Assembly: GCF_010726955.1 (NCBI RefSeq)
Contig: NZ_AP022603.1
Location: 3,534,001 to 3,598,000, forward strand
Direction: 5' to 3'
Source: Mycolicibacterium fallax
GTDB taxonomy: Bacteria; Actinomycetota; Actinomycetes; Mycobacteriales; Mycobacteriaceae
DNA length: 64,000 bases
Positions within the stretch are counted from its first letter, which is position 1, and each line of letters opens with the position of its first letter. The translations under genes and the position numbers were made by a program. This document shows positions 26,946-36,272 of the stretch, piece after piece. The notes under the pieces are model-generated. The model saw nothing but the letters and a program-made list of their open reading frames with translations. It was not told the DNA's origin and did no database searches.

Positions 26946-27698
26946 ATGAGTCGTTTTGAGAACAAGGTCGCGATCGTCACCGGGGCCGGTGGCGGGATCG
27001 GGCAGGCCTACGCCGAGGCGCTGGCCCGCGAGGGCGCGGCCGTCGCCGTCGCCGACATCAACATGGACGGTGCCCGCGCGGTGGCCGACGGGATCACCGC
27101 CGCCGGCGGCACCGCCATCGCAGTGTCGGTCGACGTCTCGGACCCGGACTCGACGGTGGCGATGGCCGAGGCGACGGTCGCCGAGCTCGGCGGGATCGAC
27201 TACCTGGTCAACAACGCCGCCATCTTCGGCGGCATGAAGCTCGACGGCCTGCTGACCGTGCCGTGGGACTACTACCAGAGGTTCATGAGCGTCAACCTCG
27301 ACGGCGCGCTGCTGTGCAGCCGGGCGGTGGTGGGCCACATGGAGAAGCGCGGCGGCGGCGTCATCGTCAACCAGTCCTCGACCGCGGCGTGGGTGTACTC
27401 GAACTTCTACGGACTGGCCAAGGTCGGCATCAACGGCCTGACCCAGCAGCTGTCCCGCGAGCTGGGCTGGCGCAATATTCGGATCAACGCGATCGCCCCG
27501 GGGCCGATCGACACCGAGGCCAACCGCACCACCACCCCGCAGGCCATCGTCAAGCAGATCGTGCAGACCCTGCCGCTGGCCCGCCTCGGCACCCCGGAAG
27601 ACCTGGTCGGGATGTGCCTGTTCCTGCTGTCGGACGAGGCGTCCTGGGTCACCGGGCAGATCTTCAACGTCGACGGCGGACAGATCATCCGCTCATGA
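26946..27698 (+). CDS. Short-chain dehydrogenase/reductase (250 aa)
   Basis: Classical SDR: TGAGGGIG at residue 13, Asp after strand 2 (AVADINMDG, NAD preference), NNAA, Ser in VNQSSTAAWVY and YGLAK. The C-terminus (WVTGQIFNVDGGQIIRS) is the typical FabG-like ending. It begins 27 bases after aldA with a GGAGAAGC ribosome site and its TGA overlaps the next ATG (ATGA). Equivalent of Rv0769 by position. It probably oxidises a hydroxy-acyl or alcohol intermediate. Confidence 0.92.
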   Translation: MSRFENKVAIVTGAGGGIGQAYAEALAREGAAVAVADINMDGARAVADGITAAGGTAIAVSVDVSDPDSTVAMAEATVAELGGIDYLVNNAAIFGGMKLDGLLTVPWDYYQRFMSVNLDGALLCSRAVVGHMEKRGGGVIVNQSSTAAWVYSNFYGLAKVGINGLTQQLSRELGWRNIRINAIAPGPIDTEANRTTTPQAIVKQIVQTLPLARLGTPEDLVGMCLFLLSDEASWVTGQIFNVDGGQIIRS

Positions 27699-28552
27699 GT
27701 GACCTCACGTTGGGTTATATCGGCCTGGGCAACCAGGGCGCGCCGATGGCGCAGCGGTTGGTGGACTGGCCCGGCGGGCTGGTGGTGTTCGACGTGCGCG
27801 CCGAGGCCACGGCGCCGTTCGCCGAGGCGGGCGCGACCGCGGCCGGCAGCGTGGCCGAGGTCGCCGCGGCCGCCGACGTCATCAGCGTGACGGTGCTCAA
27901 CGACGAGCAGGTCCGCGACGTCGTCGGCCAACTCGCCGAGCACGCCAAGGCGGGCACGGTGATCGCCATTCACTCCACCATCGAACCGGACACCGCGCCG
28001 GAGCTGGCCGAGGCGCTGCGTCCCCGGGGGATTCACATCGTCGACGCGCCGGTCAGCGGCGGTGCCGGGGCGGCCGCGAAGGGGGAGCTGGCCGTTATGG
28101 TCGGCGCCGACGATGCGGCCTACGACACCGTCAAGCCGGTGTTCAAGCGGTGGGCGTCGGTGGTGGTCCGCGCCGGTGAACCCGGTGCGGGGACCCGGAT
28201 GAAGCTGGCCCGCAACATGCTCACCTTCATCGGTTTCGCCGCGGCGTGCGAGGCGCAGCGACTGGCCGAGGCCGCCGGGATCGATCTGCAGAAGCTCGGC
28301 CGGGTGGTGCGGCACAGCGATGCCCAGAGCGGCGGCCCCGGGGCGATCATGGCCCGCGATGACACCGCGCCGCTGGCACCGGATCACTTCCTGTACAACA
28401 TGTTCGTGCATACCCGCGGGCTGGCCGAGAAGGATCTGCGGCTGGCCCTGGGGCTGGGCGACACGGTGGGCGTGGAACTGCCGCTGGCGCAGATCGCGTT
28501 GCGCGACCTGGCCGCCGGTCTCGGCGTGCCGCACGGACTGGACAACGGGTAG
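27695..28552 (+). CDS. 3-hydroxyisobutyrate dehydrogenase-family protein (285 aa)
   Basis: NAD(P)-dependent beta-hydroxyacid dehydrogenase. N-terminal Rossmann motif GYIGLGNQGAPMAQRL, substrate-binding motif DAPVSGGAGAAAKGELAVMV, and the catalytic Lys in GAGTRMKLARNMLTFIGFAA. The second half is the all-helical dimerisation domain. It is translationally coupled to the preceding SDR and followed 11 bases later by a CMD-like gene. Equivalent of Rv0770 by position. The natural hydroxy-acid is unknown. Confidence 0.92.
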   Translation: MSDLTLGYIGLGNQGAPMAQRLVDWPGGLVVFDVRAEATAPFAEAGATAAGSVAEVAAAADVISVTVLNDEQVRDVVGQLAEHAKAGTVIAIHSTIEPDTAPELAEALRPRGIHIVDAPVSGGAGAAAKGELAVMVGADDAAYDTVKPVFKRWASVVVRAGEPGAGTRMKLARNMLTFIGFAAACEAQRLAEAAGIDLQKLGRVVRHSDAQSGGPGAIMARDDTAPLAPDHFLYNMFVHTRGLAEKDLRLALGLGDTVGVELPLAQIALRDLAAGLGVPHGLDNG

Positions 28553-28563
28553 GAGAGGACAAC

Positions 28564-29007
28564 ATGGACGAATTGCGCGCCAAGGGCCTGGCCAAGATGA
28601 ACGAGGTCTACGGCTGGGAGATGCCCAATATCGAGGGCGACCCGTACTTCGACCTCACCGTCGACCACCTCTTCGGTGACATCTGGAACCGGCCCGGGCT
28701 GTCGATGCGGGAGAAGCGGATCATGACGCTGGCCGCGGTCACCGCGGTCGGCCGCCAGGACCTGGCCGAGATCCAGGTCAACGCCGCCCTGCTCAACGAG
28801 GAGCTCACCGGCGAGGAACTCAAGCAGATGGCGGTGTTCCTCACCCAGTACCTCGGCTTCCCGCTGGGATCGGGCCTCAACGGCAGCGTCGACAAGATCG
28901 TCGCGCGCCGCCGCAAGGCCGCCGAGGCCGGCCGGGCCGAGGACAAGGTCGCCAACGTCAATGCGGCGGTGAAGATGAGCAGCGGCCGCACCCTCGACGA
29001 GCGCTGA
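28564..29007 (+). CDS. Carboxymuconolactone decarboxylase/AhpD-like protein (147 aa)
   Basis: Small helical protein with the CMD pattern: YFDLTVDHLFGDIWNRPGLS, REKRIMTLAAVTAVGRQDL and EEELKQ-like region ELTGEELKQMAVFLTQYLGF. The AhpD CxxC redox pair is absent, so peroxidase activity is unlikely and a decarboxylase or lactonase-type role is more probable. A GGAGAGGA ribosome site precedes the ATG. It ends the aldA operon; in M. tuberculosis the equivalent (Rv0771) is followed directly by purD, while here an HNH gene intervenes. Confidence 0.88.
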   Translation: MDELRAKGLAKMNEVYGWEMPNIEGDPYFDLTVDHLFGDIWNRPGLSMREKRIMTLAAVTAVGRQDLAEIQVNAALLNEELTGEELKQMAVFLTQYLGFPLGSGLNGSVDKIVARRRKAAEAGRAEDKVANVNAAVKMSSGRTLDER

Positions 29008-29017
29008 CCGGCCGGGG

Positions 29018-30760
29018 CTAGCCCGTGTCCGTGTCGTCGCCGGGCTGGATTTTCTGCCAGGTGCTGGGGTCGTTCCAGTCCTGGGGGTAGGGGGTGTTGT
29101 CGAGGATGAGTTGGTGGGTGAGTTCGGCGTCGGTGGGGTCGGTGTCGTAGCGGCGGTGGGCGTCGATGGCTTGGTCGAGCCAGTGCGGTTCGTCTTGGGG
29201 TGGGAGGTCCTGCTCGGGGTGGGTTTGGCGCAGGTTGCGGTAGCGGGCCAGGAGCTCTTCGGGGAAGTTGATGGTGTTGGTGCGGGGTTGGCCGCGGTCC
29301 AGGGCCGGTGGGGGGATCCATTCGACGCGGCCGTCGGTGTTGCGGATGGTGGTCCAGTCGAATTTGTCGGCCATGTTGTTGTCGGCGCGGCAGGCCAGGG
29401 CGAGGTCGTCGATATTGGTGTTCCCGCCGGCCGCATCCTCGGGGTCGGGGTCGCCGCGGCTGCCGGGTTGGCCGGGTTTGGGGGTCCAGGGGTCGAGGTG
29501 GTGGGCTTGGGTTCGGTAGAAGGGTTCGGGGCAGCCGGGCCTGGTGCAGCCGCGTTCTCGGCTGAACAGGACCAGGCGTTGGTCGGCGGTGGCCAGGCGT
29601 TTGGAGCGGCCGAGCCATAGGGCGCGGCCGTGGCCGTCGAACAGGCTCAGGTAGTGATACGCGTGGCTGGCCATGCGCAGGAGATCGCGCATGGGGACGC
29701 GGGTGCCGCCGGCGGTGATGGCCCACCCATTGTCGGGGTTCAGGGCCGGTGGCGCACTGCTGCCGTTGCTGCTGTTGTCTTCGGCGCTGTTGCCGTTGGT
29801 GGTGGTCCAGTTGGGGGTGGCGTCGGGGTGGGTGGCGGCGGCGGTTTGGAGTTCGGCGAGGGTGGTGGTGATGACCACGGTGACCGGTAGGCCGTTGAGT
29901 TTTCCGAGGTCTCCGGCGGCCAGGACGGCGCGGCTCAGGGCGATCAGGGCGTCGTGGCCGCGTTGGGCGGCGCTGCGCTGATCGGCGCTGATCTGCTCCT
30001 GACTCGGGGTCCCACTGACACACGGGTGTTCGTCGTTGGGGTTGCACATGCCGGGGGCGGCGAGTTTGGCCAGGATCGGCTCCAGGGTGGCGCGGGCTTC
30101 GGGGGTCAGGGTGCCGCGCAGCGCGCTCATGCCGTCGCGGCGTTGCGGGCCCAGGGTCAGGCCGCGCTGGGCGCGGCGGGCGCGTTCCTGGTAGTCGCCG
30201 TCGGGGTCCAGGATGGTCAACAGGTGGGTGGCCAGGGTGCGGTATTGCTCGGGGGCGAATTGGGTGGCCAGGCCGGCCAGGTCTGCTTCGGCGGCCTGGC
30301 GGTAGTCGGGGTCCAGGTTCGCCGGCAGTTGCCGGTAGATGTCGCGGGCGATGTCCACGTGTTCGGGCCCGATCGCCCCGGCGGCCACCGCCGCAGCCAG
30401 GGTGGGCAGTCGGGGTTCTAGGGGTTGGCCGTCGAGGCTGGTGCGGGGGCCCAGGTCGGCGGCCTCGGCCAGCCGCCGGGCGGCGGCGCGGCGGGAGATG
30501 CGGAGCCGTTCGGCCAGCACGAGTTTGAGGCTGGCTGCCCCGAGCACGCCGGGGTCGGCGGTGGCGGCCAGGTGAGCGGTCAGGGTGTGATCGAAGGCCG
30601 GGGCGGCCCAGGCCAGGGCTTGGCGGCGGGCCAGCACGTCGAGGAGTTCTTCGGGGGTGAACCCGTCGAGGCGGCAACCGGCCAGCGCGGCGGCCGCGGA
30701 CTCGGCGGCGGCCAGTGCTGCCAGGACGGTGTCCCGGTCGGCGTATGCACTGTTCCCCAT
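29018..30760 (-). CDS. DUF222/HNH endonuclease of the 13E12 repeat family (580 aa)
   Basis: N-terminal DUF222 domain (about residues 10-380: LAERLRISRRAAARRLAEAA, RDGMSALRGTLTPEARATLE, RGHDALIALSRAVLAAGDLG), a low-complexity Asn/Ser linker (about 325-345), and a C-terminal HNH nuclease region (FSRERGCTRPGCPEPFYRTQ, AHHLDPW, NIDDLALACRADNN). The last HNH histidine is replaced by Asp/Asn. Members of this family are multicopy, mobile-like and DNA-damage inducible in mycobacteria. ATG 30760 is preferred to GTG 30784, because a LexA box lies between them. It interrupts the aldA-operon-to-purD order. Codons are less biased in the 3' part (many ACC/CCC, Thr-Pro rich). Confidence 0.88.
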   Translation of the reverse strand: MGNSAYADRDTVLAALAAAESAAAALAGCRLDGFTPEELLDVLARRQALAWAAPAFDHTLTAHLAATADPGVLGAASLKLVLAERLRISRRAAARRLAEAADLGPRTSLDGQPLEPRLPTLAAAVAAGAIGPEHVDIARDIYRQLPANLDPDYRQAAEADLAGLATQFAPEQYRTLATHLLTILDPDGDYQERARRAQRGLTLGPQRRDGMSALRGTLTPEARATLEPILAKLAAPGMCNPNDEHPCVSGTPSQEQISADQRSAAQRGHDALIALSRAVLAAGDLGKLNGLPVTVVITTTLAELQTAAATHPDATPNWTTTNGNSAEDNSSNGSSAPPALNPDNGWAITAGGTRVPMRDLLRMASHAYHYLSLFDGHGRALWLGRSKRLATADQRLVLFSRERGCTRPGCPEPFYRTQAHHLDPWTPKPGQPGSRGDPDPEDAAGGNTNIDDLALACRADNNMADKFDWTTIRNTDGRVEWIPPPALDRGQPRTNTINFPEELLARYRNLRQTHPEQDLPPQDEPHWLDQAIDAHRRYDTDPTDAELTHQLILDNTPYPQDWNDPSTWQKIQPGDDTDTG

Positions 30761-30763
30761 GTA

Positions 30764-30779
30764 TAGAACGTTAGTTCGA
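30764..30779 (-). promoter_or_regulatory. LexA (SOS) box of the HNH gene
   Basis: On the minus strand TCGAAC-TAAC-GTTCTA, matching the mycobacterial SOS box TCGAAC-N4-GTTCGA with one mismatch, 4 bases before the ATG at 30760. Damage-inducible expression, as reported for 13E12 family genes, is expected. Confidence 0.75.
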
Positions 30780-30972
30780 GCCACCGACAGAAACCGGGCC
30801 CGCAGCCCACAAATCAGGACCCCAATCGTGAGGAAACTCTAAGAAAATCTGCGGGGGTGAGCCCGTGCGTGAGCGGTCCCGCGGCGCCGACCGCACGCCC
30901 CGGACCGTCGTCTGCCGCCCCCGGCGAGCGGGGCAAAACCGCCCGGCGGGCCGGGCGCTAGGGTGTGCTGTT

Positions 30973-32241
30973 GTGCGCGTCCTCGTAATCGGATCCGGTG
31001 CCCGTGAACATGCCCTGCTGCTGGCGCTTGCCCGCGACCCGGCGGTGACCGCGCTGGCCATCGCCCCCGGCAACGCCGGCACGGCCACGCTGGCCGAGCA
31101 GCACGACGTCGACATCACCGACGGTGCCGCCGTCGTCGCGCTGGCCCGCCGGTGCGAGGCCGACCTGGTGGTGATCGGCCCGGAGGTACCGCTGGTGCTC
31201 GGGGTGGCCGACGCGCTGCGCGCCGCCGGCATCGCCTGCTTCGGGCCGAGCCGCGACGCCGCCCGGATCGAGGGCTCCAAGGCATTCGCCAAGGACGTGA
31301 TGACCGCCGCTGGGGTGCGCACCGCGACCAGCGAGATCGTCGACAACCCGGCCCGACTGGACGCCGCTCTGAACCGGTTCGGCCCGCCGGCCGGCCAGGC
31401 CGCCTGGGTGGTCAAGGACGACGGGCTGGCGGCCGGCAAGGGCGTGGTGGTCACCGCCGACCGCGACGCGGCCCGCGCGCACGGCGCCGAGCTGCTCGAC
31501 TCCGGGCACCCGGTGCTGCTGGAGTCCTTCCTCGACGGCCCCGAGGTGTCGCTGTTCTGCGTCGTCGACGGCGAGACGGTGGTGCCGCTGCTGCCCGCCC
31601 AGGACTTCAAACGGGTGGGCAACGGGGACACCGGCCCGAACACCGGCGGCATGGGCGCCTACACCCCGCTGCCCTGGCTGCCCGCCGAATCGGTGTCCGC
31701 CATCGTCGAGGACGTCGTCAAACCCGTTGCGGCCGAGCTGGTTCGGCGCGGCTGCGGATTCACCGGGCTGCTGTACGCGGGGCTGGCGATGACCTCGGCC
31801 GGCCCGGCGGTGGTGGAGTTCAACTGCCGCTTCGGCGACCCGGAGACCCAGGCCGTGCTGGCGCTGCTGGATTCCCCGCTGGCCCAGCTGCTGGGTGCCG
31901 CCGCCACCGGAACCCTGGCCGAGTTCGGCGAGCTGAGCTGGCGCCCGGGCGCCGCGGTCACCGTGGTGATCGCCGCGGAGAACTACCCCGGCCGGCCCCG
32001 GGTCGGCGACGTCATCACCGGTGCCGGCGCCGAGGGCGTGCTGCACGCCGGGACCGCCCGCCGCGACGACGGCGCGACCGTCTCGACCGGCGGCCGGGTG
32101 CTGGCCGTCGTCGGCACCGGCCCGGATCTGGCTGCCGCCCGCGCGGACGCCTATCGGCGGGTCGCCGGGGTCAAGCTGGCCGGCAGCCATCACCGCAGCG
32201 ACATCGGACTGGCGGCCGAGCGGGGCGAGATCACCGTCTGA
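30973..32241 (+). CDS. purD: Phosphoribosylamine-glycine ligase PurD (422 aa)
   Basis: GAR synthetase, second step of de novo purine synthesis (phosphoribosylamine + glycine + ATP). Motifs: [20 protein letters not shown] at the start, [15 protein letters not shown] (ATP-grasp), [18 protein letters not shown], and [20 protein letters not shown] (metal and ATP site). The GTG start at 30973 places the first strand at residue 2 and gives the same length as remembered for M. tuberculosis PurD. The longer upstream reading frame has no conserved sequence. The 200 bases before it hold the SOS box of the divergent HNH gene and the purD promoter. Confidence 0.96.
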   Translation: MRVLVIGSGAREHALLLALARDPAVTALAIAPGNAGTATLAEQHDVDITDGAAVVALARRCEADLVVIGPEVPLVLGVADALRAAGIACFGPSRDAARIEGSKAFAKDVMTAAGVRTATSEIVDNPARLDAALNRFGPPAGQAAWVVKDDGLAAGKGVVVTADRDAARAHGAELLDSGHPVLLESFLDGPEVSLFCVVDGETVVPLLPAQDFKRVGNGDTGPNTGGMGAYTPLPWLPAESVSAIVEDVVKPVAAELVRRGCGFTGLLYAGLAMTSAGPAVVEFNCRFGDPETQAVLALLDSPLAQLLGAAATGTLAEFGELSWRPGAAVTVVIAAENYPGRPRVGDVITGAGAEGVLHAGTARRDDGATVSTGGRVLAVVGTGPDLAAARADAYRRVAGVKLAGSHHRSDIGLAAERGEITV

Positions 32242-32307
32242 GCCGCCCCTCGGGCCTGTGTGCCCGTTCTCAACGAAGTCTTAGCAAACGTCACGCACCA
32301 TGTGGGC

Positions 32308-32736
32308 ATGAGCAACGAGAACGAGAACGACCCGGCCGACGCGTCCACCGACCCGCAGGGTGATGAGGCAGCCGAAGCGGCGCCGGAGACCGTCGGTGCA
32401 GCAGACGGCCCATCCGCCGACCACGAAAAATCCGACGTCACGCGGCGCCGGTGGGTGATCGCCGGTGCTGCGGCCGCCGCGATCGCCATACTGGGACTGA
32501 CGTTCGGGGCCGGGTTCTGGGCGGGAACGGAGCGCAGTGACGAGTACCGCCACAGTCATTCACACGACCACGGCCACGACAAGGGCCACAAGCAGGACAA
32601 GAGCCACAAGCATGAGGACGACTGCGACGACGACGAGTCCGATGACGCCGTCGAGTCGGCCCAACCGAGCAAATCGCAGCCCAGCGCCGGCGTGCAGTCC
32701 CCGTCGCCGTCGCCGAGCGTCCCGCAACGCCCCTAG
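32308..32736 (+). CDS. His/Asp-rich single-pass membrane protein (142 aa)
   Basis: Acidic N-terminus (residues 1-48), one membrane segment near 53-75 (WVIAGAAAAAIAILGLTFGA), then an extracytoplasmic His-rich run (HSHSHDHGHDKGHK, continuing DKSHKHEDDCDDDESDD) and a Ser/Pro tail (QSPSPSPSVP). The His/Asp cluster strongly suggests binding of Zn, Ni, Cu or similar metal outside the membrane. It stands 51 bases before the broken sensor kinase and in the same direction, so it may have been the metal-binding partner or target of that system. Unrecognised family; codon choice in the His region is less GC-biased than in neighbours. Confidence 0.7.
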   Translation: MSNENENDPADASTDPQGDEAAEAAPETVGAADGPSADHEKSDVTRRRWVIAGAAAAAIAILGLTFGAGFWAGTERSDEYRHSHSHDHGHDKGHKQDKSHKHEDDCDDDESDDAVESAQPSKSQPSAGVQSPSPSPSVPQRP

Positions 32737-32787
32737 TCGGTTGCGCCTACCCTCCCCGAACCGCCCTAACGCCAACACCCGAGCGGC

Positions 32788-34141
32788 ATGGCGCCGGGTA
32801 GCCGGCTGCGGCGGTGGCTGGGCGGGATCGCCGTCCGGTCGGCGCTCATCTCGGGGCGGCGGTGCTGGCCGGATTGGCGATCGTCGGCGCACTGTCGGTG
32901 GCGGTGCTGTTCGAGTTGATGATCAGCGACGTCGACCACGCCTCCGAGACCCGGGCACGGGCGGTGGCCGAGCGGCTGCGTGAGGAACCGCCCGATGAAC
33001 TCGAATCGGTGCTGCTGGCGACCGATCAGCGGATTGTGGCGGTGCAGGTACTCGACGAGGACGGCGACGTGGTGCGCCGGTCCGAGTCCGCCCCGAAGAA
33101 ATCGCTGATACCGGTGCGGGACAACGACTCCCGGGTGGGCACGGTCGCCCCGTACGACGATGACGTGCGGGTGAGCGCGGTGACGGTGAAGGGCAAGAAG
33201 CACCGGTACACGGTGCTGGTCGGCGGCGGGATCGAGCCGGCGGAGACGGTGGTCGAAACGGTGGCCGGGATGCTGGCGATCACGGCGCCGATCGTGGCCG
33301 CGGTGGCGGCCGGGGCCACCTACCTGCTGGTGCGTCGCTCACTGCGGTCGGTGGACGCGATCCGGTCCCGGGTGTCGGCCATCAGCGCCACCGGCTTGGG
33401 TGAGCGGGTGCCGGTGCCGCCCCGGTCCGATGAGATCACGGCACTGGCGTCACAATGAACGACATGCTGGTCCGGATCGAATCCGGTCACATCGCTGTGC
33501 GCCGGTTCGTCGGCGACGCCTCCCACGAACTCAGAAGCCCACTGTCGACGGTGATCTCCGGTCTGGAGATCGGTGCCGCGCATCCCGAGCTGGTCGACGC
33601 GCAGATGGTGCAGAGCACGCTGTTGCCCGAGGCGTACCGCATGCAGTACCTGGTCGAGGACCTGCTGCTGCTCGCCCGGGCCGACGAGCGCGGACTGCCG
33701 ATGCGCCGCACCGAGGTCGACCTCGACGACCTGGCCGCTGCCGAGGTGCAGCGCCTCCGCGGGCAAACCGGCCTCACGGTCTCGGGCCGGCGGGACCCGG
33801 TTCGGGTGGTCGGCGACGAGCAGGGCCCGGCGCGGGTGCTGCGGAATCTGGTGGACAACGCGGCCCGCTATGCCCGCGGCGACGACGCGCACGCCTATCT
33901 GGAGGTGCACGACGACGGCCCCGGGATACCCGCCGAGGATCGCGGGCGGGTGTTCGAGCGCTTCGTGCGACTGGACGCCGACCGGTCCCGGCTCGGCGGC
34001 GGCAGCGGGCTGGGACTGGCCATCGTCGGGGAAATCGTCGCCGCGCACGAGGGAAGCGTCGCCATCGGCGACCGCATCGGAGGCGGCGCCGTCGTCACTG
34101 TTCAGTTGCCGGTGACGACGTCCCCGGAATCCAGCCGATAG
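32788..34141 (+). pseudogene. Sensor histidine kinase, broken by two 1-base deletions
   Basis: The pieces make one HK of about 450 aa: start MAPGSRLRRWLGGIAVRSAL, TM1 (AVLAGLAIVGALSVAVLFEL), a sensor loop of about 105 residues, TM2 (GMLAITAPIVAAVAAGATYL), HAMP (VRRSLRSVDAIRSRVSAISA), H box FVGDASHELRSPLSTVISGL, N box LRNLVDNAARYA, DDGPGIPAEDRGRVFERF and GGGSGLGLAIVGEI. The frame is lost near 32855 (run of G, one base missing) and again near 33450 (LALA/MNDML junction, one base missing), so the H box and the sensor are in different frames. All catalytic motifs are otherwise intact, so the damage is recent or due to sequencing. It converges with and overlaps the equally damaged regulator. Confidence 0.8.
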
Positions 34142-34832
34142 CCCACGCCCCGGACGTCGCGATCACGTCCGCCCCGATCTTGCGGCGCAGATAGCCGACG
34201 TAGACCTCGACGACGTTGTCCGGGCCGCTGTAGTGGGCGTCCCAAACATTCTGCAAGATATCGGTTTTGGTGACCGCGGTGTCCTTGTTGCGGAGGAAGT
34301 AGGTGAGCAGGCCGAATTCCCGCGGGGTCAGGGAGACCGGAGAACCGACACGCTCGACCACCCGGCGGGCCGGGTCAAGGCGAATGTCGCCGGCGGTCAG
34401 CGCCACCGGCCGCTCCGGCGCACCCCGGCGGATCAGCGCACGCAACCGGACCACCAGAATCCGGAAGGAGAACGGCTTGCTGAGGTAGTCGTCCGCGCCG
34501 TAGCCGTAGCCGTAGCCGTAGCCGTAGCCGTAGCCGTAGTCGTAGTCGTAGTCGTAGTCGAAGGCGTCGGTCTGGTCGTAGTCGCCGTCCTAGGCGGCCA
34601 GCATCAGCACCGGCGTCCAGACCTGGGCGGCTCGCAATTGGCGCAGCACCTCGTACCCATTGAGGCCGGGCAGCATGATGTCGAGCACGACGACGTCGAA
34701 CGTTTCATTGCAGGCGAGCCACAGCCCGTCGGTTCCGTTCCCGGTGGTGACAACGACGAACCCTTCGGCGCGCAACCCCACCGCGACGGTCTCGGCCAGC
34801 ATTTCTTCGTCTTCGACCAGCAGGACTTTCAC
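34102..34832 (-). pseudogene. OmpR-type response regulator, broken by a stop codon, a frameshift and a repeat expansion
   Basis: Receiver part (VKVLLVEDEEMLAETVAVGL, phospho-Asp in VVVLDIMLPGLNGYEVL) reads to PVLMLAA, then TAG replaces the conserved Lys codon of the usual LTAK motif. In the same frame it resumes as DGDYDQTDAFD, a (YD)4(GY)6-type insertion, then GADDYLSKPFSF and a winged-helix domain (SPVSLTPREFGLLTYFLRNK, NVVEVYVGYLRRK). A 1-base deletion near 34158 puts the ending VRGVGYRLDSGDVVTGN out of frame. GTG 34832 or 34853 would be the start; an IS3 end begins 8 bases before the latter, so the original promoter is also lost. Confidence 0.8.
34500..34559 (+). repeat. Hexanucleotide tandem repeat, (GTAGCC)6(GTAGTC)4
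   Basis: Ten perfect hexamers, 60 bases, inside the receiver domain of the broken response regulator. On the coding strand they are GACTAC x4 and GGCTAC x6 (Asp-Tyr and Gly-Tyr). The normal family sequence at this place is AFDLGADDY, so the repeat is an insertion made by slippage. Confidence 0.95.
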
Positions 34833-34860
34833 CGGCGACCGGGTCTGCTGCACGATCAGG

Positions 34861-35362
34861 TGACAGTTTGGGTCACGCGGCCTGACTGGCCGGTGTGATC
34901 ATGATTGCTTCGAATTCGATGGGGGTCAACCGGCCCAGGCCGACCTGCCGGCGGCGCCGGTGATAGGTCCGCTCGATCCAGGTGACGATGGCGATGCGCA
35001 ACTGCTCGCGGGTATCCCAGCGGCGGCGGTCCAGGACGGTACTTCTGCAGCAGGGAGAAGAAGCTCTCCATGGCGGCGTTGTCGCCGGCCGCCCCGACCC
35101 GTCCCATGGAGCCGACCATGTCGTGGTACCCCAGGGCACGGACGAATTTCCGGCTTCGAAATTGACTGCCGCGGTCGCTGTGGACCACGCAGCCGGCGAC
35201 CTCGCCGCGGCGGGCCACCGCATTGGCCAACGCCGTGGTGGCCAGTCGTGACTTCATCCTCGAGTCGATGCTGTAGCCGACGATCCGGTTGGAGAACACG
35301 TCCTTGATCGCACACAGATAGAGCTTGCCTTCACCCGTGTGGTGTTCGGTCATATCGGTAGG
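34861..35362 (-). mobile_element. IS3-family element, 3' remnant with frameshifted orfB
   Basis: Holds the last half of an IS3-type orfB (DDE integrase): DMTEHHTGEGKLYLCAIKDV, VVHSDRGSQFRS, VGAAGDNAAMESFFSLLQK, then a 1-base frameshift after LLQK, with the remainder (LDRRRWDTREQLRIAIVTW, PIEFEAIM) in another frame down to 34873. The likely terminal end is at 34861 (TGACAGTTTGGGTCA), immediately upstream of the broken response regulator. The 5' half of the element is missing; it was cut by the next IS3 element at about 35362. Confidence 0.8.
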
Positions 35363-35402
35363 GTCTGCCCCCGGTCTGGTTGACACTCGGGGTGTGCAGG
35401 GT

Positions 35403-36272
35403 TCAGGCCGCGTCTGCGGCCGTGTAGATCATCTCAAACTCGACCGGGGTGAGTTAGCCGAGGGCGCGCTGACGGCGGCGCCGGTTGTACTTGGTCTCGA
35501 TCCAGGTGACGATCGCCAGGGGCAGTTCCTCGCGGGTATCCCAGCGGCGGGTGTCGAGAACGTTCTTTTGCAGCAGGGCGAAGAACGACTCCATGGCGGC
35601 GTTGTCACCGGCAGCCCCGACACGCCCCATCGACCCGACCAGGCCGTTGTTCTTCACAAGGCGCATAACCCGTTTGGATCGAAATTGACTGCCCCGATCC
35701 GAATGACAGACCGTGCCGACCGGACAGCGCAGAGCGATCGCGTTACGCAGGGCCGAGGCCACCAGGGTGGAGCGCATGTGGCCGGCGATCGAGTAGCCAC
35801 CAATCCGGTTGGAGAAGCAGTCCTTGACCGCACACAGGTACAGCTTGCCCTCACCGGTGCGATGCTCGGTGATGTCGGTGAGCCACAGCTGATTCGGGGC
35901 GGTGGCCGTGAACTCGTGGCGCACCCGGCCCTTGTCGTCAACGGCGGCCAGTAGGTCGTCGTGTACCGGTGGGCCGGGCTTGCCGGCCTTGCCCTTCTTC
36001 TTGTGGTGCGACGCGCTGATTCCGGCGACCTGGCACAACCGTGCGACCCGGATCTCCCCAGCGGCGATCCCGGCATCGGCGAGTTCATCGGTCAGGAATC
36101 GGTATCCGAGGGTGGGCTCGTCGACGTGCAGGCCATACAGGGCGTTGATCGCGTGCGCGTCGTCCCAGTCCCGCTGACACACGGGGTCTTTGAGCCACTT
36201 GTAGTACCCCTGGGTCGATAGGCCCAGGACCCGGCACGCCACCGCGGCCATCTCACGGACGAGCGGGAACAC
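35403..36272 (-). pseudogene. IS3-family transposase orfB with premature stop
   Basis: DDE integrase of the element: LSTQGYYKWLKDPVCQRDWD, NQLWLTDITEHRTGEGKLYL (first Asp), VCHSDRGSQFRSKRVMRL (second Asp), GDNAAMESFFALLQKNVLD (Glu). It reads to RRRQRALG, then a TAA at 35454-35456 replaces a sense codon; the same frame continues as LTPVEFEMIYTAADAA to 35403, so only the last 16 or so residues are lost and activity is doubtful. GTG 36272 shares one base with the orfA stop (TAGTG). Confidence 0.8.

Noticed and set aside
30761..30784. GTG 30784 as start of the HNH gene
   Set aside because: This start would place the LexA box inside the coding region; ATG 30760 leaves it in the promoter, as in other family members.
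34500..34559. Hexanucleotide repeat as a phase-variation switch
   Set aside because: The unit is a multiple of three, so length changes do not alter the frame, and the gene already has a stop codon upstream of it.
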